NCBI RefSeq assembly: GCF_001905095.1
Contig: NZ_LWLS01000104.1
Location: 1 to 44,959, forward strand
Source: Micromonospora sp. CB01531
GTDB lineage: Bacteria > Actinomycetota > Actinomycetes > Mycobacteriales > Micromonosporaceae
Reading direction: 5' to 3'
Length of the DNA: 44,959 nt
The first letter of the stretch is position 1, and every line of letters starts with the position of its first letter. Position numbers and translations under genes: made by a program. Positions 7,579 through 15,654 of this stretch are shown piece after piece. A model generated the notes under the pieces. It ran no database searches. It saw nothing but the letters and a program-made list of their open reading frames with translations, and was not told the DNA's origin.

Positions 7579-10095
7579 TCAGGCCGAGGCGGCGGCCACC
7601 GCCGTGCGCGCCACCAGCGCGCGGCGCAGATCGTCGTCCCGGTCGACGACCTGCCGGCGCAGGCCCGGCGTAAGGTCGTCGCGGGCCAGCAGCGCCGCGG
7701 CCAGGTCCCGGGTGGACCGCGCCACGGCGTAGCGGGGGAAGGCCAGGGTGGCGACCCGGTCGGCCATCCAGGGGGTACGCAGCCGCGCCGCCGCCGGCAT
7801 GTCGGCGAAGTACCGTTCGACGTATCCGGCGGTCAGCTCGGCCTGCTCCGGCTGCCAGAAGCCCTCCGCGGTCGCCTCGACGAGCCGGTTGGAGAGCTCA
7901 GTGCTGCTGGTGATGATCTCCCAGGCGGCCCGCTTGGCGTCGGCGTCGGGCAGCGCGGCCCGGCAGCTCGCGGCCCGCTCGGCGCCGGTGGCGCTGCGGT
8001 CGGCGGCCGCTTCGGCGGCGATCTCCGGCTCGCCGGCCGCACCGAGCACGACCAGCCGGTGCAGCAGCGCCCAGCGCAGGTCGGCGTCCACGGCCAGCCC
8101 CTCCGGCACGCCGTCGCCGGCCAGCCAACCGGCCAGCAGCCCGGCGTCGGCGGTGGCGCCGATCAGGCCCCGGGCCGCGGCGAGCTGCAGCGAACCCCCG
8201 GCCGGGGCGCCGGCCAGCAGCGCGGCGCACGCCTCCGCGATCCGAAGCAGGGCCGCGTCCCGGGCCAGCGGCTCCAGATAGCGGTCGACCAGGCCACGGC
8301 TGAGGGTGAGCACGTCCTCGGCGATGATCACCTCGGTCTCGGCCGGCAGCGCCGCCGCGATGAGCGAGACCACCGAGGCCACCGGACGCTCGCCGTCGGT
8401 GGCGGCGTCCAGGGCCTCGCCCCAGAGCAGTGCCCGGGCCAGCGGGTCGTCCAGCCCGGCGAGCAGCATCGGCACCGCGTCCGCGGAGGCGGGGTCGAGC
8501 CGGATCTTGGCGAAGGTGAGGTCACCGGCGTTGGGCAGCAGCAGGCCGGCGGCCGGCTGCCCGATCAGCTCGGTCAGCTCGGTGCGGCCGCCGTCGGCGT
8601 CCGGGTCCAGATCCACCTCGAAGCGGTGCACCGGGGCGTCGGGAGCGTAGCGCGCCACGCCGATGCGGTGCGGGCGCAGCACCGGGTACGCCTCCGGCGC
8701 GGTCTGCACCACCGCCGCCTCGCTCCACCGGCCGTCGGCGTCCACCGCGGTCACCATCCGCAACGTGTTCACCTGCGGGCGGCGCAGCCAGCGGGCGGCC
8801 CAGTCGGCCAGGTCCCGCCCGCTCGCCGTGCTCAGGCTCTCCAGCAGGTCGGTGAGGGTGGCGTTGCCGAACCGGTGCTTGGCGAAGTGCGCGTTCAAGC
8901 CGGTGAGGAAGGCGTCGTCACCGACCCAGGCGACGAGCTGGCGCAGCACGCTGGCGCCCTTGGCGTACGAGATGCCGTCGAAGTTGAGCAGGGCCTGGGC
9001 GGCGTCGGGCACCTCCGCCGGGGCCACCGGGTGGGTGGAGGGGCGCTGGTCGGCCGCGTACCCCCACGCCTTGCGGCGCATCGCGAACGTGGTCCACGCC
9101 CGGTCGAACCGGGTGGCCTCGGCGGTGACCCGGGTGCCCAGGTACTCGGCGAAGGACTCGTTCAGCCAGAGGTCATCCCACCAGCGCATGGTGACCAGGT
9201 CGCCGAACCACATGTGCGCCATCTCGTGCGCGATCGTGGTGGCCCGCAGCTCCCGCTGGGTGTCGGTGACCGCGGAGCGGAAGATGTAGTCGTCGCGCAG
9301 GGTGACCAGACCCGGGTTCTCCATCGCTCCGGCGTTGAACTCCGGCATGAACGCCTGGTCGTACTTGCCGAACGGGTAGCGCTCGGCGAAGAGCTGGTGG
9401 AACCGGTCGAGACACTGCCGGGTGACCGTGAAGATCTCGTCGGCGTCGGCGTCCAGGTGGGCGGCCAGCGACCGCCGGCAGTAGAGGCCGAGCGGGATGC
9501 CGTCGTGCTCGTCGTGACGGACGTGCCAGGGGCCCGCGATCAGCGTGAAGAAGTACGTGGCCAGGGGTTCGGTGGGGGCGAACTCCCAGCGCCCGGGCGC
9601 CGGCCGCTCGGCGAGCCGCCCGTTGGCGGCCACGGTCCACTCTGGCGGGGCGGTGACCGAGAGGATCACCGGCGCCTTCAGGTCGGGCTGGTCGAACGCG
9701 GCGAAGATGCGCTGCACGTCGTCGAGGAAGGACATGGCGTAGAGGTACGTCTCGCCGTCGGCCGGGTCGACGAACCGGTGCACGCCCTCGCCGGTGTTCG
9801 AGTACGCCATCTCGGCGCTGACCGTAAGGGTGTTCTCCACGGCCAGCCCGGTCAGCGGCAGCCGGTTGTCGTCGAGGACGGCCGGGTCGAGGTCCCGGTC
9901 GTTGAGCCGTACGCCGAGGAGGTTCACGGGTTTCACCTCGGCGAAGGTGTCGGCGCCGGGGGTCGCCCGGAACCGGATCGTGACGGTCGAGCGGAACCGC
10001 TCGCCGGCACCGGTCAGGTCGAGGTCCACCTGGTAGGACTCGACGGTAATCAACGCGCCACGCGCGGTCGCCTCTACACGGGTCAGGCTCGGCAT
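7579..10095 (-). CDS. pepN: Aminopeptidase N (M1 family)
   Basis: 838 residues, the normal length for actinobacterial PepN. This zinc enzyme removes N-terminal amino acids from peptides in the cytoplasm. The exopeptidase motif is NAGAMENPG (about residue 257). The zinc site HEMAHMWFGD (about 290) is followed by the third ligand Glu in WLNESFAEY, and the catalytic tyrosine region ISYAKGASVLRQL comes later. The last 300 residues are the helical ERAP1-like domain. The ATG at 10095 (MPSLTRVEATARG) matches the family start. It is divergent from the small DUF397 gene and convergent with the broken monooxygenase. Confidence 0.95.
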   Translation of the reverse strand: MPSLTRVEATARGALITVESYQVDLDLTGAGERFRSTVTIRFRATPGADTFAEVKPVNLLGVRLNDRDLDPAVLDDNRLPLTGLAVENTLTVSAEMAYSNTGEGVHRFVDPADGETYLYAMSFLDDVQRIFAAFDQPDLKAPVILSVTAPPEWTVAANGRLAERPAPGRWEFAPTEPLATYFFTLIAGPWHVRHDEHDGIPLGLYCRRSLAAHLDADADEIFTVTRQCLDRFHQLFAERYPFGKYDQAFMPEFNAGAMENPGLVTLRDDYIFRSAVTDTQRELRATTIAHEMAHMWFGDLVTMRWWDDLWLNESFAEYLGTRVTAEATRFDRAWTTFAMRRKAWGYAADQRPSTHPVAPAEVPDAAQALLNFDGISYAKGASVLRQLVAWVGDDAFLTGLNAHFAKHRFGNATLTDLLESLSTASGRDLADWAARWLRRPQVNTLRMVTAVDADGRWSEAAVVQTAPEAYPVLRPHRIGVARYAPDAPVHRFEVDLDPDADGGRTELTELIGQPAAGLLLPNAGDLTFAKIRLDPASADAVPMLLAGLDDPLARALLWGEALDAATDGERPVASVVSLIAAALPAETEVIIAEDVLTLSRGLVDRYLEPLARDAALLRIAEACAALLAGAPAGGSLQLAAARGLIGATADAGLLAGWLAGDGVPEGLAVDADLRWALLHRLVVLGAAGEPEIAAEAAADRSATGAERAASCRAALPDADAKRAAWEIITSSTELSNRLVEATAEGFWQPEQAELTAGYVERYFADMPAAARLRTPWMADRVATLAFPRYAVARSTRDLAAALLARDDLTPGLRRQVVDRDDDLRRALVARTAVAAASA

Positions 10096-10161
10096 CCGCT
10101 TATCCTGCCCGATGGGGATCCGGACGGACCCCCCGGTGACGCGTGGCGATGGAGGAACGAC

Positions 10162-10380
10162 ATGGGTCAGCACCCCAAGGGCGACTTCGACCTCTCCCGA
10201 GCGATCTGGCAGCGGGCCGAGGGTGACGCCTCCGAAGGCGCGGTGGAGGTGGCCTTCGTCGACGACCTGATCGGGATGCGCAACTCGGCCGAGCCGGACG
10301 GGCCGGTGCTGGTCTTCACCCAGGGCGAGTGGGACGCCTTCGTCGCGGGTGCCCAGGACGGCGAGTTCGACCTGGAGTGA
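10162..10380 (+). CDS. DUF397 domain protein
   Basis: 72 residues with the DUF397 pattern: FDLSRAIWQRAEG, a VEVAFVDDLIGMRNSAEPDGPVL core and the closing FTQGEWDAFVAGAQDGEFD. DUF397 proteins are small acidic actinobacterial proteins usually encoded beside an XRE-type helix-turn-helix regulator, where they act as partner or anti-regulator. No such regulator is adjacent here, so this copy is an orphan. A GGAGG site is 6 bases before the ATG at 10162. Its stop codon begins a perfect palindrome shared with the next gene's stop. Confidence 0.85.
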   Translation: MGQHPKGDFDLSRAIWQRAEGDASEGAVEVAFVDDLIGMRNSAEPDGPVLVFTQGEWDAFVAGAQDGEFDLE

Positions 10381-10393
10381 GCCCCGGGGCTCA
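10378..10393. repeat. 16-bp perfect palindrome spanning two convergent stop codons
   Basis: TGAGCCCCGGGGCTCA reads the same on both strands. Its first TGA is the stop of the DUF397 gene and the TGA at the other end is the stop of the opposing gene. It is compact enough to act as a bidirectional 3'-end signal. Confidence 0.7.
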
Positions 10394-10786
10394 GTCACCG
10401 TCGCCCCAACCCAGACCGCCGGGGCCGGGCGCGTGGTGGAAGCCCGGATGGCCGGCCACGTCCGCGCACCGCTCGCCGTCGGGCCCGAGCGCCCCGCAGA
10501 ACAGCCGCTCCGCGCGGTGCCAGGCGTCGGCCGGGGAGAGCGCCGCGGCGCCGAGCGCCAGCTCCGGGCGGAGCAGCCCCAGCGCCTCGGCGTACGCGAC
10601 GGCCAACTCCCGGGCGACAGCCGGATCGACGGCCTCGAAGCCGAGGTGCACGGTGAAGAACCGGGGCGGTCGGGCCCCGGACCGCCGGGGCGGTGCGATC
10701 ACTGACTCCTCGCGGTCGCCGGGACGCACGCTCAGCCCGGTCACCGCCCGCCGCTGCCGCCAGTGCGCTGCCCTGTTGTCCCGCAT
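10391..10786 (-). CDS. Hypothetical protein
   Basis: 131 residues; I do not recognise the family. It opens with an arginine-rich stretch (MRDNRAAHWRQRRAVTG). A conserved-looking core follows (PRFFTVHLGFEAVDPAVARELAVAYAEALGLLRPELALGA), then DAWHRAERLFCGALGPDGERCADVAGHPGFHH, which has two cysteines and several histidines. The tail is glycine-rich. There is no signal peptide or membrane segment. The ATG at 10786 has GGGGAGGA upstream. It converges on the DUF397 gene and is divergent from the P450 gene, with a long perfect hairpin in the region between them. Confidence 0.65.
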   Translation of the reverse strand: MRDNRAAHWRQRRAVTGLSVRPGDREESVIAPPRRSGARPPRFFTVHLGFEAVDPAVARELAVAYAEALGLLRPELALGAAALSPADAWHRAERLFCGALGPDGERCADVAGHPGFHHAPGPGGLGWGDGD

Positions 10787-10884
10787 CCGTCCTCCCCGTC
10801 GCCGGTGACCACCGCCGGTCGCGCCCGGCGGATCAGCGACCGGCCCGCCGCCGGTCCCCGAACTGAGCCAATCAGCTTTTCCGT

Positions 10885-10931
10885 GCCCTGGGAGGGGCCA
10901 GCTCCCGTGCTTGGCTGGCCCCTCCCAGGGC
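10885..10931. repeat. Long perfect inverted repeat in a divergent intergenic region
   Basis: Arms 10885-10902 and 10914-10931 are an 18-bp perfect inverted repeat (GCCCTGGGAGGGGCCAGC) with an 11-base loop. It lies between the starts of two divergent genes, where a terminator would not be expected. It could be a dispersed palindromic repeat or a regulatory structure. The remaining bases of this 242-base gap show no other clear signal. Confidence 0.8.
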
Positions 10932-11028
10932 CCGCCGCAGCTGCTACACCAACGCCCCAACGGGCGGGATTCGCCCGCCCCGGCACGGGTAGACGGGCAC
11001 CGTCGCCGAGCCGCGTCAGGAGCAGCAG

Positions 11029-12276
11029 ATGAGCACCATCCCCACCGACCGCAGTCCGGACAGCACGCTGGCCTTTCTCCGCGAGGGGTACCGGTTCGTC
11101 GGCGACCGCTGCGACCGGTACGGCAGCGACATCTTCCAGACCCGGCTGCTGCTGGAACCCACCATCTGCCTGCGCGGCCGCCCCGCCGCCGAGCTGTTCT
11201 ACGACAACGACCGGTTCGTCCGGCGCGGCGCCATGCCGATGCGGTTCCAGCGCACCCTGACCGGCGTCGGCGGCGTCCAGGGGCTCGACGGCGTGGCGCA
11301 CCGGACGCGCAAGGCGATGCTCATGTCGATCATGAGCGCCACCGCGATCCGCCACCTCGGGCAGCTCTTCGACGACGAGTGGCGGGCCCGCATCCCGGTC
11401 TGGGCTGCAGCCGGTCCGGTCGTGCTCCGCGAGGAGGTCGGCCGGCTGCTGACCCGGGCGGTCTGTGCCTGGTCAGGCGTACCGCTCGCCGGCACCGACG
11501 GGCCGCGCCGGACCCGCGACCTGCACGCCATGATCGATTCCCCGACCACGGTCGGTCCCCGGCACTGGCGGGGACTGCTCGGCCGCCGCCGCGCCGAACG
11601 CTGGACCGCCGATCTGGTGGAGCAGGCCCGCACCGGCGACCTGCCCGCGCCGGAGGGCAGCGCGCTGCGGGTGGTCGCCGAGCACCGGGACGAGCAGGGC
11701 CGGCTGCTACCCCGCCGGATCGCGGCGGTGGAACTGCTGAACGTCCTCCGCCCGACGGTCGCGGTCGACCGCTTCGTGGTCTTCGCCGCGCTGGCCCTGC
11801 ACGACCATCCGCAGTGGCGGGAACGGCTACGCGGCGACGACGCGGCCATCGAGAACTTCGTGCAGGAGGTACGCCGCTACTACCCCCTCTTCGCCATGAC
11901 GGCGGCCCGGGTCCGGCGCTCCTTCGAGTGGCAGGGGCATCCCTTTCCGCAGGGCCGCCGGGTGCTGCTCGACCTGTACGGCACCAATCACCACCCGCGG
12001 CTGTGGCCGGACCCGGAACAGTTCCGGCCGGAGCGGTTCACCGGCTGGCGAGGCGACCCGTTCAGCCTCGTCCCGCAGGGCGGTGGCGACCACCTCACCG
12101 GTCACCGCTGCGCCGGCGAGTGGCTCACCATCGAGCTGATGAAGCGGGCGGTCGCCAACCTGACCTGCGCGATGAGCTACCGGGTCCCGCCGCAGGACCT
12201 GGCGCTCGACCTGAGCCGGGTGCCAGCCCGGCCGCCCAGCGGGTTCCTCATCGACGGGATACGCCGGGCGGAGTGA
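11029..12276 (+). CDS. CYP152-family cytochrome P450 (fatty-acid peroxygenase)
   Basis: 415 residues. CYP152 enzymes use hydrogen peroxide, not a redox partner, to hydroxylate or decarboxylate fatty acids; the substrate carboxylate pairs with an active-site arginine. Seen: that Arg-Pro pair at about R241-P242 in NVLRPTVAV, replacing the usual acid-alcohol pair of P450s; the ExxR helix EVRRYYPLF; and the family's haem loop QGGGDHLTGHRCAGEW, with ligand Cys361. The start ATG at 11029 has AGGAGCAGCAG before it. No ferredoxin gene is nearby, which agrees with peroxide use. It converges on a zinc alcohol dehydrogenase; a joint role is not demonstrable. Whether the product is alpha-hydroxy, beta-hydroxy acid or alkene cannot be read with certainty. 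Confidence 0.9.
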   Translation: MSTIPTDRSPDSTLAFLREGYRFVGDRCDRYGSDIFQTRLLLEPTICLRGRPAAELFYDNDRFVRRGAMPMRFQRTLTGVGGVQGLDGVAHRTRKAMLMSIMSATAIRHLGQLFDDEWRARIPVWAAAGPVVLREEVGRLLTRAVCAWSGVPLAGTDGPRRTRDLHAMIDSPTTVGPRHWRGLLGRRRAERWTADLVEQARTGDLPAPEGSALRVVAEHRDEQGRLLPRRIAAVELLNVLRPTVAVDRFVVFAALALHDHPQWRERLRGDDAAIENFVQEVRRYYPLFAMTAARVRRSFEWQGHPFPQGRRVLLDLYGTNHHPRLWPDPEQFRPERFTGWRGDPFSLVPQGGGDHLTGHRCAGEWLTIELMKRAVANLTCAMSYRVPPQDLALDLSRVPARPPSGFLIDGIRRAE

Positions 12277-12281
12277 ACCTC

Positions 12282-12304
12282 CGGCCGCGCGCGGGAGGCG
12301 GCCG
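12282..12304. terminator. Hairpin between convergent P450 and dehydrogenase genes
   Basis: CGGCCGC (12282-12288) and GCGGCCG (12298-12304) form a 7-bp perfect stem in the 40-base gap between convergent stop codons. Confidence 0.5.
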
Positions 12305-12316
12305 CCGTGGCCCGGG

Positions 12317-13495
12317 TCAGGCCGCCTGCGGGTGCAGGACGGTACGCAGGCAGCCGTCCTCCTTCTTCTCGAAGATCTCGTAGCCCCGGGCCCCCTGCTC
12401 CAGGGACATCGGATGGGTGGCCAGGTACCCGGGATCGACCTCGCCGACCGCGATTCGGTCCAGCAGCATCGGGATGTAGCGCTGGGCGTGCATCTGCCCC
12501 ATCCGCAGCACCAGCGCCTTGTTCATGGCCGCGCCGAGCGGGAACTTGTCGACCAGGCCGCCGTACAGCCCGACGATGCTCACCGTGCCGCCCTTGCGGC
12601 AAGCCATGATCGCCTGCCGGACCGAGGTCGGCCGGTCGGTGGTCAGCCGGGTCGCCTGCTTCCCCTTGTCGTACGCGTAGCTCGGCCCCACGTCGTGCGA
12701 CTCCATGCCGACCGCCTCGATGCAGGCGTCCGGCCCGCGCCCGGCGGTCAGCTCGCGCAGCGCCTCCAGCACGTCGGTATCCGCGTAGTTGATCGTCTCG
12801 ACGCCCCACCGTTGCACTGCGGCGGCGAGCCGATCCGGCAGCCGGTCGATGACGATCACCCGCTCGGCGCCGAGGATCTGCGCGGACCGGGCGGCCATCT
12901 GGCCCACCCCGCCGGCGCCCCAGACCGCGACCACCTCGCCGCCCTTCAGCCCGCAGAAATCGGCCCCCATCCAGCCGGTCGGCATGGCGTCGGAGGCGAA
13001 CACCACCGAGTCGTCCGGCACCCCCTCGGGGACGGTGAACGCCCCGACGTCGCCGAACGGCACCCGGATGTACTCGGCATGGCTGCCCGAGTAGCCGCCG
13101 GCCGCGTGCGAGTAGCCGAGGATGCCGGCCGGCGCGTGGCCCCACAGCTTCTCGCTGAAGACCGGCTGCGGGTTGGAGTTGTCACAGAGCGAGTACTGCT
13201 CGGTACGGCAGTACCAGCAGCCGCCACAGGCCACCACCGAGCCGACCACGACCCGGTCACCGACCTTGATCCGGCGTACGTCCGGGCCGGTCTCCACCAC
13301 CTCGCCCATGAACTCGTGGCCGAGGATGTCGCCCTCCCGCATCGCCGGCAGGTAGCCGTTGATCAGGTGCAGGTCCGAACCGCAGACGCTGCTCGCCCGG
13401 ACCCTGACGATGATGTCGCCGGCCGAGCGGATCGTCGGTTCCGGCACGTCGCGTACGGCCAGCTTGCGGACGCCCTCCCAGCACAGCGCCTTCAC
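12317..13495 (-). CDS. Zinc-dependent alcohol dehydrogenase (formaldehyde-dehydrogenase-like)
   Basis: 392 residues of the medium-chain dehydrogenase family. The catalytic zinc ligands are Cys in SSVCGSDLHL and GHE (His-Glu). Four cysteines in CGGCWYCRTEQYSLC hold the structural zinc. The cofactor fold is VWGAGGVGQMAARSAQ with an acidic strand end (VIDRLPDR), suggesting NAD. The long insert around EAVGMESHDVGPSYAYDKGKQ is typical of the formaldehyde-dehydrogenase-like branch that is glutathione-independent in bacteria. The start GTG at 13495 overlaps the stop of the SRPBCC gene as GTGA, so the two are coupled. Real substrate unknown. Confidence 0.88.
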   Translation of the reverse strand: MKALCWEGVRKLAVRDVPEPTIRSAGDIIVRVRASSVCGSDLHLINGYLPAMREGDILGHEFMGEVVETGPDVRRIKVGDRVVVGSVVACGGCWYCRTEQYSLCDNSNPQPVFSEKLWGHAPAGILGYSHAAGGYSGSHAEYIRVPFGDVGAFTVPEGVPDDSVVFASDAMPTGWMGADFCGLKGGEVVAVWGAGGVGQMAARSAQILGAERVIVIDRLPDRLAAAVQRWGVETINYADTDVLEALRELTAGRGPDACIEAVGMESHDVGPSYAYDKGKQATRLTTDRPTSVRQAIMACRKGGTVSIVGLYGGLVDKFPLGAAMNKALVLRMGQMHAQRYIPMLLDRIAVGEVDPGYLATHPMSLEQGARGYEIFEKKEDGCLRTVLHPQAA

Positions 13496-14130
13496 GGTCG
13501 ACCCCCCACCGTCAGCGCCTCCCGGATCCGGTCCGTCGCCTGCTCCTGCTTCGGGCTGCGTCCCGACGGGTCGTGCCGGGTGTCCAGCACCTGGCCGGTC
13601 TCGATCAGCGACTTGATCCGGCGGAGTGCGCTGCGCAGGGCCAGGTCGGGGTCGTGCCGGCTGGCCAAGCCGAGCACTCTGCGTATCCGGCCGGACCGCC
13701 AGCGCAGTTCGGCGCGGATCTCGGTGCCCCGGTCCTGCGGCGCCGGGACCAGCTCGACCCGGCCCCGCTGGGCGATCGGCCCCTCCGTCACCCGCCAGGT
13801 CAGCCGGCCCGGACCGTCAACGGTGAGTTCGGCGCGCCACTCGGTGCCGCCGCCCGCCGGGTCGCTGGCCACGCAGCGCCACCGGTTGTCGTCGAGCCGC
13901 TCCAGGGTCGCCCACTCGGCCAGCCCGCGGTCCAGCCGTTCCTGATCCGTCCAGAAGCCGATCACCGCATCCCTCGGCCGGTGCACGGTGATCCCCCGGT
14001 GGACGACGTACCAGCCCCCCTCCCGGTCGGGTTGGTGCCGGCGCCGCCGCCGGGCCACCATCCGGCCGACCCCGAACCCGGTCAGGGTGGCGGCGCCGCC
14101 GAGCACCCACCTCGTACCACTGCTGGTCAT
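13492..14130 (-). CDS. SRPBCC family protein (polyketide-cyclase-like)
   Basis: 212 residues. The N-terminus has a glycine-rich hydrophobic segment (WVLGGAATLTGFGVG) followed by RMVARRRRR, a possible membrane anchor. The following 150 residues follow the START/SRPBCC pattern: ITVHRPRDAVIGFWTDQERL, EWATLERLDDNRWRC, TWRVTEGPIAQRGRVELVPAPQDRGTEIRAEL. This fold makes a hydrophobic ligand pocket. The C-terminal RRIKSLIETGQVLDTRHDPSGR is common in actinobacterial members encoded beside zinc dehydrogenases. The ATG at 14130 is preferred to a GTG one codon upstream because of spacing to GAGGAGG. It is translationally coupled to the dehydrogenase gene. Confidence 0.82.
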   Translation of the reverse strand: MTSSGTRWVLGGAATLTGFGVGRMVARRRRRHQPDREGGWYVVHRGITVHRPRDAVIGFWTDQERLDRGLAEWATLERLDDNRWRCVASDPAGGGTEWRAELTVDGPGRLTWRVTEGPIAQRGRVELVPAPQDRGTEIRAELRWRSGRIRRVLGLASRHDPDLALRSALRRIKSLIETGQVLDTRHDPSGRSPKQEQATDRIREALTVGGRP

Positions 14131-14341
14131 CACGCCTCCTCGACCCGGGCGCCGGAGCGCGCCCGCGTCCCGCAGCGCTACCCGGCGAGAAGGCGTCGAA
14201 ACGGCGGCCGATGGGCCATCGACCTACCCGGCGTCCGGCCCATGCCTGATTCGTCATTTCTCTGCGGAGCCGCCCCGCCCCGATCTCACAATGGTGGGTC
14301 TGCCCCGCCCGGGCGGCGGCTGAGCAACGGAGGTGACAGCG

Positions 14342-14824
14342 ATGGCACGTGACGTGCGCGGACCCGCCCCGGCCGGGCAGCGGCCGGCGATCCAGAAGGC
14401 CGCCCTCCTGGTGGCCGCCGTCTTCGTGCTGATCGGCGTGCTCGGCTTCATCCCCGGCGTCACCGAGCACTCTGGCGACCTAGCGTTCGCCGGCCACCAC
14501 TCCCAGGCGAAGCTGTTCTACCTGTTCCAGGTGTCGATCCTGCACAACCTCATCCATCTGGTCTTCGGCCTCGTCGGGCTGGTGCTGGCCCGCCGGGTCG
14601 GCGGGGCGCGGCTGTTCCTCGCCGGTGGCGGCGCCGTCTATCTGGTGATCTGGCTGTACGGCTTCGGCGTCGATCGAGAGAGCTCGGCGAACTTCGTGCC
14701 GTTCAACGACGCCGACAACTGGCTGCACCTGTTCCTCGGCTTCGGCATGCTGCTCCTGGGGCTGCTGCTGTCCCCCCGCGCGGGCACCGGCGGCCGGCTG
14801 GACACCCCGCTCGACCGGCCCTGA
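14342..14824 (+). CDS. DUF4383 membrane protein
   Basis: 160 residues with four predicted membrane helices: AALLVAAVFVLIGVLGFIPG, LHNLIHLVFGLVGLVLA, LFLAGGGAVYLVIWLYGF and WLHLFLGFGMLLLGLLL. The pattern GFIPGVT...NLIHLVFGL...NWLHLFLG is that of DUF4383. Function unknown. GGAGGT precedes the ATG at 14342 by 7 bases; a GTG at 14333 would overlap that site. The next gene in the same direction also encodes a small membrane protein. Such pairs are often stress-related in actinobacteria, but that is only a weak inference here. Confidence 0.85.
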   Translation: MARDVRGPAPAGQRPAIQKAALLVAAVFVLIGVLGFIPGVTEHSGDLAFAGHHSQAKLFYLFQVSILHNLIHLVFGLVGLVLARRVGGARLFLAGGGAVYLVIWLYGFGVDRESSANFVPFNDADNWLHLFLGFGMLLLGLLLSPRAGTGGRLDTPLDRP

Positions 14825-14942
14825 CCTGTGCGTTCACCCGATCGGGGACGGCTGGCGCGGCACCCTCTGCAGGGTTTGCGCGGTCACCGGCCGGGGCAGG
14901 AGGACCGCCACGGGAGTGCCCCCGGGACGAGGAGGTCCAGCG

Positions 14943-15602
14943 ATGCCGCGGTGGTTGCGGGAGAACGCGCTCACGGTCGCCATGCTCGGCGCGTTCCTGA
15001 TCTTCCTGCTGTTGCAGAGCGTGTTCGGCTGGCAGACGCACAACGAGGAGCTGACCCAGTACGGGGCGGCGCCGCTGAGCTGGTGGGCGTACCTGGGCAC
15101 CGGGCACTTCGCCGAGGCGGTCTTCGAGAACTGGGAGTCGGAGTTCCTCCAGATGGGCGGCTACGTGCTGCTCACCGCGTACCTGGTGCAGAAGGGGTCG
15201 GCCGAGTCGAAGCCGGAGGACCAGGGCGACCGCCCGGAGGACGACGAGCGCCGGGCCACGCCCGACTCGCCCTGGCCGGTCCGCGCCGGGGGCCTCCCAC
15301 TCGTGGTCTACCGCAACAGCCTGTCCCTCGCCCTGCTGCTGATCTTCGTCGGCTCGTTCCTCGGCCACGTGTTCGGCGGCGTGGCCGAATACAACGAGGA
15401 GCAGGCGTTGCAGAGAGGGGCCGCCCCGATCAGCGCCTGGCAGTTCCTCGGCACCAGCGACTTCTGGTTCCAGTCCATGCAGAACTGGCAGAGCGAGTTC
15501 CTCGCCGTGGGCGTGCTGATCCTGCTGAGCGTCGTCCTGCGCCAGCACGCCAGCCCCGAGTCGAAGCCGGTCACCGCCGCGCACGCCGAGACGGGCGCCT
15601 GA
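14943..15602 (+). CDS. DUF6766-type membrane protein with internal duplication
   Basis: 219 residues with four membrane helices in two repeats. Repeat one: VAMLGAFLIFLLLQSVFG, NEELTQYGAAPLSWWAYLGT, FENWESEFLQMGGYVLLTAYLV. Repeat two: LALLLIFVGSFLGHVFGG, NEEQALQRGAAPISAWQFLGT, MQNWQSEFLAVGVLILLSVVL. The shared NEE..GAAP.S.W.(Y/F)LGT and NW(E/Q)SEFL show a tandem duplication. Each repeat ends in (A/P)ESKP. Function unknown; the name comes from memory of the family. GAGGAGG precedes the ATG at 14943. It runs in the same direction as the DUF4383 gene, 118 bases downstream. Confidence 0.8.
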   Translation: MPRWLRENALTVAMLGAFLIFLLLQSVFGWQTHNEELTQYGAAPLSWWAYLGTGHFAEAVFENWESEFLQMGGYVLLTAYLVQKGSAESKPEDQGDRPEDDERRATPDSPWPVRAGGLPLVVYRNSLSLALLLIFVGSFLGHVFGGVAEYNEEQALQRGAAPISAWQFLGTSDFWFQSMQNWQSEFLAVGVLILLSVVLRQHASPESKPVTAAHAETGA

Positions 15603-15605
15603 CCG

Positions 15606-15640
15606 GGCCGCCGCGCGGGTCCGCCAGCCGCCCGGCGGCC
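15606..15640. terminator. Possible terminator between convergent genes
   Basis: GGCCGCCG (15606-15613) and CGGCGGCC (15633-15640) can pair across a 19-base spacer in the gap between the DUF6766 gene and the opposing GNAT gene. The large loop makes this uncertain. Confidence 0.35.
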
Positions 15641-15654
15641 ACCGCCGCCAGCCG

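Noticed and set aside
7600..10160. Continuation of the monooxygenase first frame through to the DUF397 gene as one giant protein
   Set aside because: The frame is open by chance opposite pepN; only its start (monooxygenase) and its end (DUF397) encode recognisable proteins, each with its own ribosome site.
14131..14341. Possible RNA gene or promoter in the divergent gap before the DUF4383 gene
   Set aside because: No tRNA-like fold or convincing -35/-10 pair was found; only the ribosome site is clear.
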